Shown piece by piece: positions 44,372 to 53,591 of a DNA stretch of 64,000 nucleotides. The stretch spans positions 3,311,725 through 3,375,724 of the forward strand of contig NZ_KI421500.1 in NCBI RefSeq assembly GCF_000473145.1. Reading direction: 5' to 3'. Position numbers and translations under genes: made by a program. Origin of the DNA: Leisingera daeponensis DSM 23529. Its GTDB lineage: Bacteria > Pseudomonadota > Alphaproteobacteria > Rhodobacterales > Rhodobacteraceae. The stretch's first letter is position 1, and each line of letters starts with the position of its first letter. Under the pieces are notes generated by a model. It had not been told where the DNA came from and did not search any database. It was given only the letters and a program-made list of their open reading frames with translations.

Positions 44372-46573
44372 TCAGGTCAGCGCGCGCTCCAGGAAGCCGC
44401 GCAGCGCGCTGGTGTCTATCGGCTTGTGCAACAGCGCCGCGTTCAGCCCCGCACAGGCAGCCGCCAGATCCGGAGAGCGGTTGGCGGTCACCAGACATGC
44501 TGGAACCGGCCCGTGCTGCGCCCTGAGCGCGGCAATCGCATCGGTGCCCAGTGCCCCGTCGTCCAGCTGGTAATCGGCGATGATCGCATCCGGGCAGATG
44601 TCGATTTCCTGCAGCAGCGTGCTCGCCTCGGCGCAGCTGGCGCAGGGCAGCACGTTCAGCCCCCAGCTGTCGAGCGTGATCTCCAGCGCCGCCCTGAGGC
44701 CGGCGTCGTTTTCGATCAGAACCACGATCCGGTGCGCAAACGGCACCGCGGCGCCGGTGCCGGGGCCGGGCAGGGGCGACGGCGGGCGCGCCGCCGTGCT
44801 CAGCGGCAGCTCCACCGAAAAGCAGGTGCCGCGCCCGACCTCCGAGGTGAGGTTCAGCGGATGTTTCAGCAGCCGGCAGGCCCGCTCGACAATGGCCAGC
44901 CCCAGCCCCATGCCGTCAGACGGGCTGGCCTTGGCGTTAAGCCGCTGAAACTCCTGGAACACCCTGTCCTGATGCTCAGGTGGGATGCCGGGGCCGGTGT
45001 CACGGACCTCCAGCAGCACCCGGCCTGGCCGCTGCCGCACCCCGATCAGCACCTTGCCGCTGCCGGTGTAGCGCACGGCATTGGAGGCGAGATTCTGCAG
45101 GATGCGGCGCAGGTAGGCGGCGTCGCTTTCCACCACCGCGCCGCTGCGCACGACCCGGAAGTCCAGCCCCTTGAGCCGGGCAACCGGTTCCAGCTCGTCC
45201 TTCAGCTGATCCAGCATACTGCCCAGGCTGATGGCGGTGCGGTCGATTGCCGCCAGGCCGGAGTCGAGCTTGGAGATATCCAGCAGGGCGCCAAGGATGC
45301 GCTCGACCGCGACCAGCGCGTTGCCGGCCTTGGCCGCCCGGTCTCTGAAAACCGCGTCCTGCAGATCATCCTCCAGCGAGCCGACATAAAGCTTGGCGGC
45401 GGACAGCGGCTGCAGCAGGTCGTGGCTGGCGGCGGCGACAAAGCGCGATTTTGAGGCATTGGCGCGCTCCGCCTCCGACAGCGCGTCTTCCAGCTCGAGG
45501 GTCCGTTCAGCTACCCGCTGTTCCAGTGTTTCGTTCACCTGGGAAATGGTGCGGACGGCGGCGCGTTCGGCGGTGACATCGGTGAAGCTGATGACAAATC
45601 CCTTGTCCGGCATCTGCTGCGCGAACACCGCCAGGATGCGGTCACGGCCCAGCCCGATCTCGAACGACAGGGGCGCCCGCTTGGCGGTGCTGGCCACCCA
45701 GGCCTCAACGTCGTCCAGACGGGTGCCGCCCAGAATGCGGATACTGTCCGCGGCCTGGCGGTAGAGGGTCGCAAAAAACATGCCCAGCTGGAACTTGCCC
45801 GCGGGCATCGACAAAAGCTCTCCTGCGCGGCGGTTCCAGCCGACCAGCCGGTTCTGGGCGTCGAAGATGCAGACCCCCTGGTCGAGATGCTCCAGCGTTG
45901 CCTTGATGACGCGCGACTGATCGTCCAGCAGCCGCTCACGCTCCTGCCGCTCCAGCCGCATCATGTCGGTGATGTCGGTCTGCAGGATCACGGTGCCGCC
46001 GTCCGGGGTGCGGTGCTCGCTGACCTGCAGCCAGCTGTTGCCGGCCATCATCACGTTGAACACAGCGTGATCATCCTTGTGGCGGGCGATACGGTAGGCC
46101 TCCCAATCGGCGGCGGTCTCTCCCTCCGGCAGCGCCAGATGTGCGCTGGTTGCCACCAGGTTCACGTAGTCGGCAAATTTCAGCCCCGGCCGCAGCAGAT
46201 GGTAGATGTCAGACAGGTGCTTGCCGAAGCGGGTGTTGCACATCACCAGCACGTCCTGCGCGTCAAACAGCGCAAAGCCTTCCTGCACCGTCTCGATCGC
46301 ATTGGCGAGGTTGGCGCGGGCGGCCTCGGTTTCGGCATTGGCCAGCGCCAGCCTGGCGTTCGACTCGTTGAGCAGGTCAAGCGCGTGCTCCAGTTCGCGG
46401 GTGCGCACGCGCACCTCCTCCTCCAGCATCACTGCGCGCTGGAACTGGGCATAGGCCTCGCCGGAAGCATCCGAGCTCTGCTCAGCCCGGCGCATCAGGG
46501 TTTCGACGATTTTCAGCAGCTTCTGGTTCTGCCGCTCCGGCGTGTCGCGGGGGTCGATCAGCTCATGCGCCAT
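44372..46573 (-). CDS. PAS hybrid sensor histidine kinase (NahK/ErcS'-like)
   Basis: A 733-residue kinase without transmembrane segments. Order: an N-terminal coiled coil (about 40-95), two to three PAS-like modules (about 95-350), HisKA with AASHDLLQPLSAAKL (His near residue 390), HATPase (LASNAVRYTG, VRDTGPGIPPEH, GMGLGLAIV) and a C-terminal receiver with Asp in IIADYQLDDG. The HDLLQPL phosphorylation box is the type found in NahK and ErcS'. It is the third gene of a regulator - FIST - kinase operon, three bases after the FIST gene, matching the Pseudomonas nosP/nahK/erbR neighbourhood. Confidence 0.88.
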   Translation of the reverse strand: MAHELIDPRDTPERQNQKLLKIVETLMRRAEQSSDASGEAYAQFQRAVMLEEEVRVRTRELEHALDLLNESNARLALANAETEAARANLANAIETVQEGFALFDAQDVLVMCNTRFGKHLSDIYHLLRPGLKFADYVNLVATSAHLALPEGETAADWEAYRIARHKDDHAVFNVMMAGNSWLQVSEHRTPDGGTVILQTDITDMMRLERQERERLLDDQSRVIKATLEHLDQGVCIFDAQNRLVGWNRRAGELLSMPAGKFQLGMFFATLYRQAADSIRILGGTRLDDVEAWVASTAKRAPLSFEIGLGRDRILAVFAQQMPDKGFVISFTDVTAERAAVRTISQVNETLEQRVAERTLELEDALSEAERANASKSRFVAAASHDLLQPLSAAKLYVGSLEDDLQDAVFRDRAAKAGNALVAVERILGALLDISKLDSGLAAIDRTAISLGSMLDQLKDELEPVARLKGLDFRVVRSGAVVESDAAYLRRILQNLASNAVRYTGSGKVLIGVRQRPGRVLLEVRDTGPGIPPEHQDRVFQEFQRLNAKASPSDGMGLGLAIVERACRLLKHPLNLTSEVGRGTCFSVELPLSTAARPPSPLPGPGTGAAVPFAHRIVVLIENDAGLRAALEITLDSWGLNVLPCASCAEASTLLQEIDICPDAIIADYQLDDGALGTDAIAALRAQHGPVPACLVTANRSPDLAAACAGLNAALLHKPIDTSALRGFLERALT

Positions 46574-46576
46574 GGC

Positions 46577-47746
46577 TCAGCCCTCGTCGGGCGGATAAAT
46601 CGCCACCCCGGTCAGGGTCTGGTTGACATGCATCGAGTTGATCTGCTCGCCATAGGTCGAAAAGCCCACCACCCGGTTGTCGCGCAGGATGCGGGAAATG
46701 TCCTGCGAGACCTGTTTCTGCTGCGCTTCCAGCCGCCGCAGGATGCAGTCGCAGGCCAGGATGATCTCGGGGCGGCGGCTGGCGCTGAGCGCGGCCATCT
46801 CGCGCTCCAGGTGGATCACCATGTCCTCCGGTTCGGCCAGGGTCAGAACCACGCCCTCGTCGATGGCGGAGAAAAATACCAGCTCGTCATTGTCGGCGAC
46901 CCGCTGGATGGCGCGCACATGGTGCTGATCCCCGAACTGCACGGCGACGGGATGGGCGGCAAAGGTGAAGGCGGTGAGCTGCTCCGGGTCCTTGCCCAGC
47001 ACCCGGGCGTATTCGCGGGCGGCGGGTTCGGCATTGATTTCATGCACCACCCGGCGGGCCGGATCGGCGCCGGTCACCACCATGCGTTTCTGCGACGGGA
47101 CCAGATGGTCGGTCTTGAAGACCTTGATCGGGCAGCGGCTGCGCACCTGGATCAGGATGGCGGCGTTGGAATGGGCCTTTCCGCCATGCAGCACATAGGT
47201 CTTGCCAAAATTTGTGCCGTCACCCGCCGAGCCGCCGAAGAAGGCCACCGGGCCCAGCCCGACCGACAGCTGCGAGGTCAGCGCGTCCTCCTTGGTGGAC
47301 AGCCCGTCGACCAGCAGGAAGGTGAAATCCGACACCCAGTCCCCGGTGTTCTGCGCCATGTGGCTGCGGTTGCGGATCATCCGCTCGATCACGCTGTGCG
47401 GATCGAAATTGCCAAGGTCCTCGATCAGGATGGTGCGGGTCTGAAAATGCGACTGGGCAAAGCCGATGGCGACAATCTCGCCCTCGACATAGCCGCCTGC
47501 CGAAATCTCCCCCGCGGTGGTGCAGCCGACAACTTGCGCCGGGGCAAACCGGCGCTGCGCCTCGCCGATCAGCCGCGCGACGTCGGTGTCCGGGGACAGA
47601 AACAGAACCACCAGCGAAAGGCCGTTCGGATTCAGCGCCTGTGCCAGTTGTTCGACAGCGTCCGCCGCCCGGCAGTCAACCGAGCCGGACCGGACAACCC
47701 GCGGTTCCGTCACGGTTGCACCCGACGGACCATGGACAGGGGCCAT
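46577..47746 (-). CDS. FIST-domain sensor protein, NosP-like
   Basis: A 389-residue cytoplasmic protein with FIST N (LVVLFLSPDTDVARLI, GCTTAGEISAGGYVEG, AIGFAQSHFQTRTI) and FIST C (ILACDCILRRLEAQQ, VVGFSTYGEQINSMHVNQTLTGVAIYP) domains. In Pseudomonas, FIST proteins of this kind (NosP) bind heme, sense nitric oxide and inhibit the partner kinase NahK. A His in the middle (around SVIERMIRNRSH) or elsewhere could be the heme ligand; this cannot be fixed by eye. It lies between the LuxR regulator and the kinase in one operon. Confidence 0.87.
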   Translation of the reverse strand: MAPVHGPSGATVTEPRVVRSGSVDCRAADAVEQLAQALNPNGLSLVVLFLSPDTDVARLIGEAQRRFAPAQVVGCTTAGEISAGGYVEGEIVAIGFAQSHFQTRTILIEDLGNFDPHSVIERMIRNRSHMAQNTGDWVSDFTFLLVDGLSTKEDALTSQLSVGLGPVAFFGGSAGDGTNFGKTYVLHGGKAHSNAAILIQVRSRCPIKVFKTDHLVPSQKRMVVTGADPARRVVHEINAEPAAREYARVLGKDPEQLTAFTFAAHPVAVQFGDQHHVRAIQRVADNDELVFFSAIDEGVVLTLAEPEDMVIHLEREMAALSASRRPEIILACDCILRRLEAQQKQVSQDISRILRDNRVVGFSTYGEQINSMHVNQTLTGVAIYPPDEG

Positions 47747-47779
47747 CGCCTTTCTCCTCCCCGAATTTTGTCCGCCAGA

Positions 47780-48475
47780 CTAGGCGGACGGCGGCGTGTC
47801 TTGCAAGACGTTTGCAAAACTCGCCTGCTTGGCGGCCAGCACCGCCTGGGTGCGGCTTTGCACGCCGAGCTTGCGCATGATTGCGGTGATATGGGCCTTC
47901 ACCGTGGTTTCGGCGATCGACAGGTCATAGGCGATCTGCTTGTTCAGCTTGCCTTCACAGATCAGCTGCAGGATCCGGGCCTGCTGGTTGGTCAGCTGGG
48001 ACAGCCGCTGCAGCACGTCGTCGCTGCTGCCGGCATTGTCATCCAGCAGCACAAAGCCGTCCGGCAGGAAGACCTTGCCCTGGTTGATCGCCTCGACCGC
48101 CTTCTGGAACACGTCGCGCTGGCTGTGCTTGGGAACAAAGCCATTGGCGCCGGCATGGATCACCGAGCTGACAATCCGGTTGTCGGCCATGGAGGAGACC
48201 ACCAGGATCGGGCAGTCCGTCACCTTGCGCAGGCGCAGCAGTCCGTCCAGCCCGTTGACGTCGGGCAGGTTCAGGTCCAGCACCACCAGGTCGATGCGGA
48301 TGCCCCCGGCGATCATGTCGAGCGCAGCCTGAAGGGCCGGCGCGGTGTGCATGCTGCTGATTGCGGTCACCGCCTGCAAGGTCATCGCCAGAGCGTCACA
48401 GAACAGCGGGTGATCATCCACCAGCAGCGCCGCATTGAACCCTGGGGTTTTCGGCGTGTCCGTGTGTGTCGGCAT
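47780..48475 (-). CDS. LuxR/NarL-type response regulator (ErbR/AgmR-like)
   Basis: A 231-residue response regulator. The receiver carries the acceptor Asp in DLVVLDLNLPDVNG and Lys in GFVPKHSQRD; the C-terminal LuxR helix-turn-helix is QQARILQLICEGKLNKQIAY followed by DLSIAETTVKAHITAIMRKLGV. ErbR/AgmR relatives control PQQ alcohol oxidation in Pseudomonas. ATG 48475 is preferred over a TTG at 48514, because the shared promoter motif then lies 54-71 bases upstream, the same distance as in front of other genes of the set, and the TTG falls inside the -10-like element. It is first in the operon with FIST and kinase. Confidence 0.87.
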   Translation of the reverse strand: MPTHTDTPKTPGFNAALLVDDHPLFCDALAMTLQAVTAISSMHTAPALQAALDMIAGGIRIDLVVLDLNLPDVNGLDGLLRLRKVTDCPILVVSSMADNRIVSSVIHAGANGFVPKHSQRDVFQKAVEAINQGKVFLPDGFVLLDDNAGSSDDVLQRLSQLTNQQARILQLICEGKLNKQIAYDLSIAETTVKAHITAIMRKLGVQSRTQAVLAAKQASFANVLQDTPPSA

Positions 48476-48528
48476 ATCTGCACCAGAGCTGTTGTTTTCC
48501 TGCCAGCTTAGCAAGCAGGCAGCAGCAG

Positions 48529-48546
48529 CGGTATACGCCTAAAGTC
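48529..48546 (-). promoter_or_regulatory. Shared 18-base motif, response regulator promoter
   Basis: On the minus strand GACTTTAGGCGTATACCG, then 16 bases, then GCTAAGCT (48505-48512). This suggests the regulator operon belongs to its own regulon. Confidence 0.7.
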
Positions 48547-48555
48547 GCATATGGA

Positions 48556-48583
48556 AGGCGCGCCCCCCGCAGGAGGCGCGCCT
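48556..48583 (-). terminator. Hairpin after the PQQ alcohol dehydrogenase gene
   Basis: AGGCGCGCC (48556-48564) and GGCGCGCCT (48575-48583) form a nine-bp GC stem about 35 bases beyond the dehydrogenase stop. It lacks a good T run, so it may be a weak terminator; it also insulates the regulator promoter. Confidence 0.6.
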
Positions 48584-48617
48584 GAGTTCCTTGCATAAGG
48601 CCTCAGCCGGTGCGGGA

Positions 48618-50384
48618 TCAGTCCGCCTGCGCCAGCTGACGGGGCAGGCGGAACGTCCAGACCATGCCGCCCTGGTTCAGGTAGTTGACCTTCTTGGCGA
48701 CCTCGCCGCCCCACAGCGGCACCGCGCCGCCCCAGCCGGAAACGACCGAAACATACTGCACGCCGTCCTGCTCCCAGGTGACCGGCTGGCCGACGATGCC
48801 GGAGCCGGTCTGGAACGACCACAGCTCCTCGCCGGTTTCGTCGTCAAAGGCGATGAAGCGGCCCTCAGGGGTGCCGGTGAACACCAGCCCGCCCGCAGTG
48901 GTCATCACCCCGGCCCAGAGCGGTGCGTCGTTCTTGTATTCCCACTTGACCTCGCCGGTGTCGGGGTCGATCGCCTTGAGACTGCCGATATGGTCCTCGT
49001 AGTTCGGCTTGATGGTGAAGCCCGCGCCCAGGTAGGCGGCGCCCTTCTTGTAGCTGATCGGCTCGTTCCAGATGTCCATGCCCCATTCGTTGGAAGGCAC
49101 ATAGAAATTGCCGGTGTTCTGCGAGAACGCCATCGGCATCCAGTTTTTGCCGCCCAGGAACGACGGCGAGGCAAAGATCACCTCCCCCTTGTTGCCATCG
49201 GCTGCATCGGCCGGGTTGCCGGGGCGGTTGTCCTCGTTGAATACCGGGCGGCCGGTCTCGTCGATGCGCTCGGCCCAGGTGATGTCCTTGACGAAGGGCG
49301 TCGCGCTGACGAACTTGCCGTCCTCGCGGTTCAGGACATAGAAGAAGCCGTTTCGGTCGGCTGTGGCATAACGCTTGTTGCCGCTGCGGTCGGTGTAGGC
49401 GACCACCTCGTTGACGCCGTCATAATCCCAGCCCTCGCGCGGGGTGGTCTGGAAGTGCCACTTGATCTCGCCGTTGGCAGGGTCGATGCCAATGCGGCTG
49501 GCGGCATAGAGGTTGTCGCCCGCATTGCCCTCCACCGGGGTGCCTGCGTTGCGCAGGTGGCTATTCCAGGGCGCCGGGTTGCCTGCGCCGAAGACCAGCG
49601 TGTCTGTCTCCGCATCATAGGAGCCGCCGAGCCAGGTGGCGCCGCCGCCGGTCTTCCACATGTCGCCCGGCCAGGTGGCATTCAGGGTGCCGGTCATAGT
49701 GCTTTCCTCACCCTTGAAGGTGCCCATGTGGCCCTCGATCACCGGCCGGGTCCAGACCAGCTCGCCGGTTTCGGCATCCCGCGCCTGCACCTCGCCGACA
49801 ATGCCGAATTCGCCGCCGGAATTGCCGGTGATCACCAGCCCGTTGACGATCAGCGGCGCCGCGGTCATCGAATAGCCGGCCTTGTAGTCGGCTACCTTCT
49901 TGCGCCATTTCACGTCGCCGGTCTTGAGGTCCAGCGCCACGATGCGGGCGTCCAGCGTGCCGAAATAGAAGGTGTCGCCATAGATTGCGCCGCCGCGGTT
50001 CACCACGTCGCAGCAGGGCAGGATGCCTTCAGGCAGCCGGGCGTCGTACTGCCAGATCTCGCGGCCGGTCTCGACGTCGATGGCATAGACCCGGCTGTAA
50101 GAGCCGGTGATATACATGATGCCGTCGTAGATCAGCGGCTGGGTTTCCTGGCCGCGCTGCTTTTCGCCGCCGAGGCTGAAGGCCCAGGCAGGCACCAGGT
50201 TTGCGACGTTGTCCTTGTTCAGGGTATCGAGCGGGCTGTAGCGCTGCAGGTGCCGCCCCATCCCGTTGGTGACCACCTGGGTGGTGGTTGTCTGGTCGTT
50301 CCTGAGGTCGTCCTCGGTGACCCCGGCGTGGCTGATGCCTGCCATCATGGTCCCTGCGGCGACCGCCGCGATAAAGCGGTTCAT
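48618..50384 (-). CDS. PQQ-dependent alcohol dehydrogenase with lanthanide-type DxD motif
   Basis: Periplasmic quinoprotein of 588 residues that oxidises primary alcohols and passes electrons to a cytochrome c. A Sec signal peptide ends at about [10 protein letters not shown]. The vicinal disulfide Cys124-Cys125 (ILPCCDVV) that packs on PQQ is present, with propeller W motifs throughout. The catalytic Asp320 lies in GWDYDGVNE; the Asp322 two residues on is the extra ligand that marks lanthanide-dependent enzymes (XoxF, PedH), where calcium enzymes such as MxaF have Ala. There is no fused cytochrome domain. Start ATG 50384 follows AAAGGGAGGAAG. Substrate (ethanol, methanol or others) is not fixed by the sequence. 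Confidence 0.93.
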   Translation of the reverse strand: MNRFIAAVAAGTMMAGISHAGVTEDDLRNDQTTTTQVVTNGMGRHLQRYSPLDTLNKDNVANLVPAWAFSLGGEKQRGQETQPLIYDGIMYITGSYSRVYAIDVETGREIWQYDARLPEGILPCCDVVNRGGAIYGDTFYFGTLDARIVALDLKTGDVKWRKKVADYKAGYSMTAAPLIVNGLVITGNSGGEFGIVGEVQARDAETGELVWTRPVIEGHMGTFKGEESTMTGTLNATWPGDMWKTGGGATWLGGSYDAETDTLVFGAGNPAPWNSHLRNAGTPVEGNAGDNLYAASRIGIDPANGEIKWHFQTTPREGWDYDGVNEVVAYTDRSGNKRYATADRNGFFYVLNREDGKFVSATPFVKDITWAERIDETGRPVFNEDNRPGNPADAADGNKGEVIFASPSFLGGKNWMPMAFSQNTGNFYVPSNEWGMDIWNEPISYKKGAAYLGAGFTIKPNYEDHIGSLKAIDPDTGEVKWEYKNDAPLWAGVMTTAGGLVFTGTPEGRFIAFDDETGEELWSFQTGSGIVGQPVTWEQDGVQYVSVVSGWGGAVPLWGGEVAKKVNYLNQGGMVWTFRLPRQLAQAD

Positions 50385-50472
50385 TGGCTTCCTCCCTTTC
50401 GTTTGATCCTCAACAGCCACGGCCCGGTGCGGGCTGCCGGCTTGCCACAGTATTCAGCGCGCACCGGGCGGG

Positions 50473-50490
50473 CGGTATTGCACAATGGTC
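50473..50490 (-). promoter_or_regulatory. Shared 18-base motif, PQQ alcohol dehydrogenase promoter
   Basis: On the minus strand GACCATTGTGCAATACCG, preceded by TAC exactly as at the pqqA site. Sixteen bases on lies TGAATACT, a -10-like sequence less like the GCTANGCT form. It is about 90-105 bases ahead of the ATG. Confidence 0.7.
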
Positions 50491-50595
50491 GTATGCGGGC
50501 GCCAGCCGGGCGGGACGGCGGCTCAACGCAGCAGCGCCCGGCGCCTTGCGGCCCGGGTTTGCGGTGAATTTGCACGCGGCGCGGGCGGGGGCGGC

Positions 50596-51396
50596 TCAGC
50601 CCGGTTTCGCAGCCTTGCGGATCAGCCCGCGCGCAGGGTCGTAGCCCCAGACCGCCAGCCCAAGCCAGACCAGCCCCGACAGCAGCACCCAGGCCAGCGC
50701 GGCGGCATTCAGCTGCTGATAGAGCGCGAAGCGGATCAGCTCGACCGCCTGGCTGAAGGGATTCAGGGCACAGATATCGCGCAGCAGCGCAGAGCTTTCG
50801 GCCATCTTCCACAGCGGGTAAAGCGCGGTGGAGAGGAAAAACATCGGGAAGATCACGAAGTTCATCACCCCGGCAAAGTTTTCCAGCTGGCGGATCACCG
50901 AAGACAGCGCCAGCCCCAGCGCCCCCAGCATCAGCCCGGCGGGGATCAGCGCGGGCAACAGCGCGGCATAGCCGCCCCAGCTAAAGCGGATGCCGAACAG
51001 CGCTGCCAGTCCCAGGAATACATAGACCTGAAGCACCGAGATCGCGGTGCTGGCGAGCAGGCGGCAGACCAGCAGCCACCAGCGCGGCAGCGGGCTGGTC
51101 AGCAGCAGCCGCATTGAGCCCATCTCCCGGTCATAGACCATCGACAGCGAGCTTTGCATGCCGTTGAACAGCAGAATCATGCCGCACAGCCCCGGCACGA
51201 TATAGACCTCGTAGGTGGTGTAGGTGGCATAGGGCGGGGTGATCGACAGCCCAAGCGCGGCGCGGAAACCGGCGGCAAAGACCACCAGCCACAGCATCGG
51301 CCGCACCAGCGCCGCGACAAAGCGGCCGCGCTGGCCAATGAACCTCAGCGCCTCGCGTTGCGTGATTGCCATCAGGGCGGCCAGCCAGTCCATCAC
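50596..51396 (-). CDS. PQQ-associated ABC transporter permease (PedC-like)
   Basis: Inner-membrane ABC-2 permease of 266 residues with about six hydrophobic segments. Recognised by the ITQREALRFIGQRGRFVAALVRP start, YEVYIVPGLCGMILLFNGMQ, and the SSVIRQLENFAGVMNFVIFPMFFLS segment. The family occurs in PQQ alcohol dehydrogenase clusters; the transported substrate is unknown. It overlaps the ATPase gene by four bases and is the last of a five-gene operon. Confidence 0.9.
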   Translation of the reverse strand: MMDWLAALMAITQREALRFIGQRGRFVAALVRPMLWLVVFAAGFRAALGLSITPPYATYTTYEVYIVPGLCGMILLFNGMQSSLSMVYDREMGSMRLLLTSPLPRWWLLVCRLLASTAISVLQVYVFLGLAALFGIRFSWGGYAALLPALIPAGLMLGALGLALSSVIRQLENFAGVMNFVIFPMFFLSTALYPLWKMAESSALLRDICALNPFSQAVELIRFALYQQLNAAALAWVLLSGLVWLGLAVWGYDPARGLIRKAAKPG

Positions 51397-52112
51397 GCCG
51401 CCTCTCCCGTCAGCCTGAGGAAGTGATCCGCCAGCCCCTGCCCGCCGCGCAGTTGCCGGGCGGTGCCGTCTTCAGCCAGCCTGCCGCGGTGCAGGATCAG
51501 CAGCTGGTCAGCGTCGTCAACCTCGTCGGTCAGATGAGTGGCCCAAAGCACCGTCAGCCGCTTGCGCCGCGACAGGTCATGCACATGAGCGGTGATCGCG
51601 CGCCGGGTTGCCGCATCCAGCCCCACCGTCGGCTCGTCCAGCAGCAGCACCTTGGGATGGTGGATCAGGCTGCGGGCAATCTCCAGCCGGCGTCGGTGGC
51701 CGCCATTCAGGTCGCGCACCCGCTCGCCCAGCCGGCCGCGCATCTCCAGCCGCTCCAGCGCGGCCTCGATCCGGGACTGCGCCCTGGCACCGCGCAGCCC
51801 GTGCAGGGCGGCGAAATAGCTGAGGTTGCGCTGCACCGTCAGGTCCAGGTCCAGCGTCGGCTGCTGGAACACGACACCCATCTGCCGCAGCGCCTTGCGC
51901 GGGGCACCGGCCATGTCGTGGCCGGCAACCTGTATCCTGCCCTGCGGCGCGGCGAACAGCCGGGTGAGCAGCGCAAACAGCGTCGACTTGCCCGCCCCGT
52001 TGGGACCCAGCAGGGCGCAGAAGGTGCCGGGCTCAACCCGGAAGCTGACTCCATCCAGCGCCTGCCGGGCACCGTAGGCGTAGCTCAGGTTTTCCACCTG
52101 CAGCCCGGTCAT
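51393..52112 (-). CDS. PQQ-associated ABC transporter ATP-binding protein
   Basis: A 239-residue ABC ATPase. Walker A is GPNGAGKST, Walker B VLLLDEPTVGLD, and the H-loop WATHLTDE. The signature is LNGGHRRRLEIARSL, a variant of LSGGQ seen in this PQQ-linked subfamily. It pairs with the permease downstream and overlaps the preceding small periplasmic protein gene by four bases. Confidence 0.92.
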   Translation of the reverse strand: MTGLQVENLSYAYGARQALDGVSFRVEPGTFCALLGPNGAGKSTLFALLTRLFAAPQGRIQVAGHDMAGAPRKALRQMGVVFQQPTLDLDLTVQRNLSYFAALHGLRGARAQSRIEAALERLEMRGRLGERVRDLNGGHRRRLEIARSLIHHPKVLLLDEPTVGLDAATRRAITAHVHDLSRRKRLTVLWATHLTDEVDDADQLLILHRGRLAEDGTARQLRGGQGLADHFLRLTGEAA

Positions 52113-52567
52113 TGGATGGTGATCTCCAGCCGCTGGGTATCGCCGGTGGAGCCGGGCACCTTGAGATGGTATTTTCCAGGCTTCAGCGCGATGAAGCCGA
52201 TCTCCATCTCGCCGGCCTCGTCGAACTCGACGCTGTCGAGCCCCAGCGGGCGGATCTCAAGGCCTTCCACCACGATCTCGTCGATCCAGACCGCTCGGAA
52301 GAATTCCGCGCCTGTCAGCGCCAGCTCCTGACTGCCATCGCCCTGGATCTCGAACTCGTAATAAGTGCCGGATTTCAGCACCCAGGGCGCATCGGCCAGC
52401 GGCATCCCTGCCGACAGGGTGATCGGCGGCAGGTCCTCCTTGTTGCTGGCGGACAGCAGCCCGGCGAGACCGAGGCCGGCCTTGCCCGGATCATCATCGT
52501 CACCGGCCAGGGCGGCGGCGGGCAGCGCCAGGCACAGCGCCGCGGCGAATAGGCGGGGGTTCAGCAT
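52109..52567 (-). CDS. Periplasmic protein of the PQQ-ABC cluster
   Basis: A 152-residue secreted protein. A signal peptide is visible (MLNPRLFAAALCLALPAAALA, cleavage before GDDDD). The mature part begins acidic and then forms a beta-rich domain with LKSGTYYEFEIQGDGSQELA and FIALKPGKYHLKVPGSTG, somewhat like cupredoxin-fold proteins but without evident copper ligands. Function unknown; conserved place between the beta-propeller and ABC genes suggests it serves the transporter or the alcohol-oxidation system. Confidence 0.75.
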   Translation of the reverse strand: MLNPRLFAAALCLALPAAALAGDDDDPGKAGLGLAGLLSASNKEDLPPITLSAGMPLADAPWVLKSGTYYEFEIQGDGSQELALTGAEFFRAVWIDEIVVEGLEIRPLGLDSVEFDEAGEMEIGFIALKPGKYHLKVPGSTGDTQRLEITIQ

Positions 52568-52616
52568 CGGAGATCCTCCTGTCTGGATACGCCGCGCCGC
52601 CAGGGCGCGGCAGGTC

Positions 52617-53591
52617 TCAGGGGCGCATCGCCGCGCCCCAGGGAAAACGGCCGACCTTGATCGACTTCAGCGCCTGGCGCCGGGCGGTGTCGATCACGGT
52701 GACGTCGCCGGACACGCCGTTGGTGGTGAACAGCAGCGACTTGTCGGGGGAAAACGCCATGTGCCAGACCCGGCGGCCGACCAGGATGTAATCCTCCACC
52801 TCCAGCGTCTCGGCATTGACCACCGCCACATGGTTGGACGGCCCAAGCGCTACAAAGGCGGTCTTTTCATCTTCGGTGAAGGCGAACCCGACCGGCTGCA
52901 CGCGGTCGGGATGCACCCCCTTGACCTCAAAGGCGATCTTGCCGGTCTCGGTCTGGGTGGCGGTGTCGAAGACCGTAATGGTGCCGCCAATCTCGGAGGA
53001 GACCCACAGCGCGCTGCCGCCGGCGGTGAACTCAGCGTGGCGGGGGCGGGCGTCGACCAGCGTGTTGGCGAACAGCTGCTGCGTTTCCGTGTCGATCCAA
53101 TGCGCCATGTTGGTGGTCTCCGACGTGGTGATGGCGATCCTGCCATCGGGCGAGACGGCCATGCCCTCGGGTTCGATCCCGACGTTGATCTGGGCGACCA
53201 CCTTGCGGGTTTCGGTGTCGACCACCGTGGTCACGGCGTCATCCTCGTTGGCGATGTACAGATGGCGGTCGTTCGGGTGCAGAACGAACTGCTCGGGATC
53301 CTCGCCCGAGGGCAGCTCGTGCAGGACCTCGCCGGTGACGGCATCCAGAACCTGAACCGTGTCGCTGTCGGAGGCGCAGACATAGGCTCGCGAGAAGTCC
53401 TTGGAGAATGTGATGCCGCGCGGCCGCTCTCCCGTTGCGATGGTGCGGACCACCTCCAGCGTGGCTATGTCGATCACGCTGATGGTGTCGTCCTTTTCAT
53501 TTGTGACCCAGATTTCCTGGGCATCAAGGGGCGCGGCGGCCAGCAGCGCCGGAAAGGCCAGCGCGGCAAGGGGTTTTGCAGCAAATGTCAT
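52617..53591 (-). CDS. PQQ-associated YVTN beta-propeller protein
   Basis: Periplasmic protein of 324 residues with a signal peptide (cleavage near LDAQE) and about seven YVTN-type blades, for example VTNEKDDTISVIDIATLEVV, VCASDSDTVQVLD, IANEDDAVTTVVDTETRKVV and TTNGVSGDVTVIDTARRQ. It belongs to the group of beta-propellers found with PQQ alcohol oxidation. Role unknown, perhaps scaffold or substrate recognition. It overlaps the binding-protein gene by four bases. Confidence 0.9.
   Translation of the reverse strand: MTFAAKPLAALAFPALLAAAPLDAQEIWVTNEKDDTISVIDIATLEVVRTIATGERPRGITFSKDFSRAYVCASDSDTVQVLDAVTGEVLHELPSGEDPEQFVLHPNDRHLYIANEDDAVTTVVDTETRKVVAQINVGIEPEGMAVSPDGRIAITTSETTNMAHWIDTETQQLFANTLVDARPRHAEFTAGGSALWVSSEIGGTITVFDTATQTETGKIAFEVKGVHPDRVQPVGFAFTEDEKTAFVALGPSNHVAVVNAETLEVEDYILVGRRVWHMAFSPDKSLLFTTNGVSGDVTVIDTARRQALKSIKVGRFPWGAAMRP

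Noticed and set aside
45887..48511. 874-codon plus-strand frame opposite the kinase, FIST and regulator genes
   Set aside because: It is antisense to three genes with full domain support; protein sequence has no recognisable domain.
48591..50567. 658-codon plus-strand frame opposite the PQQ dehydrogenase
   Set aside because: Shadow of the dehydrogenase gene; no motif and no ribosome site.
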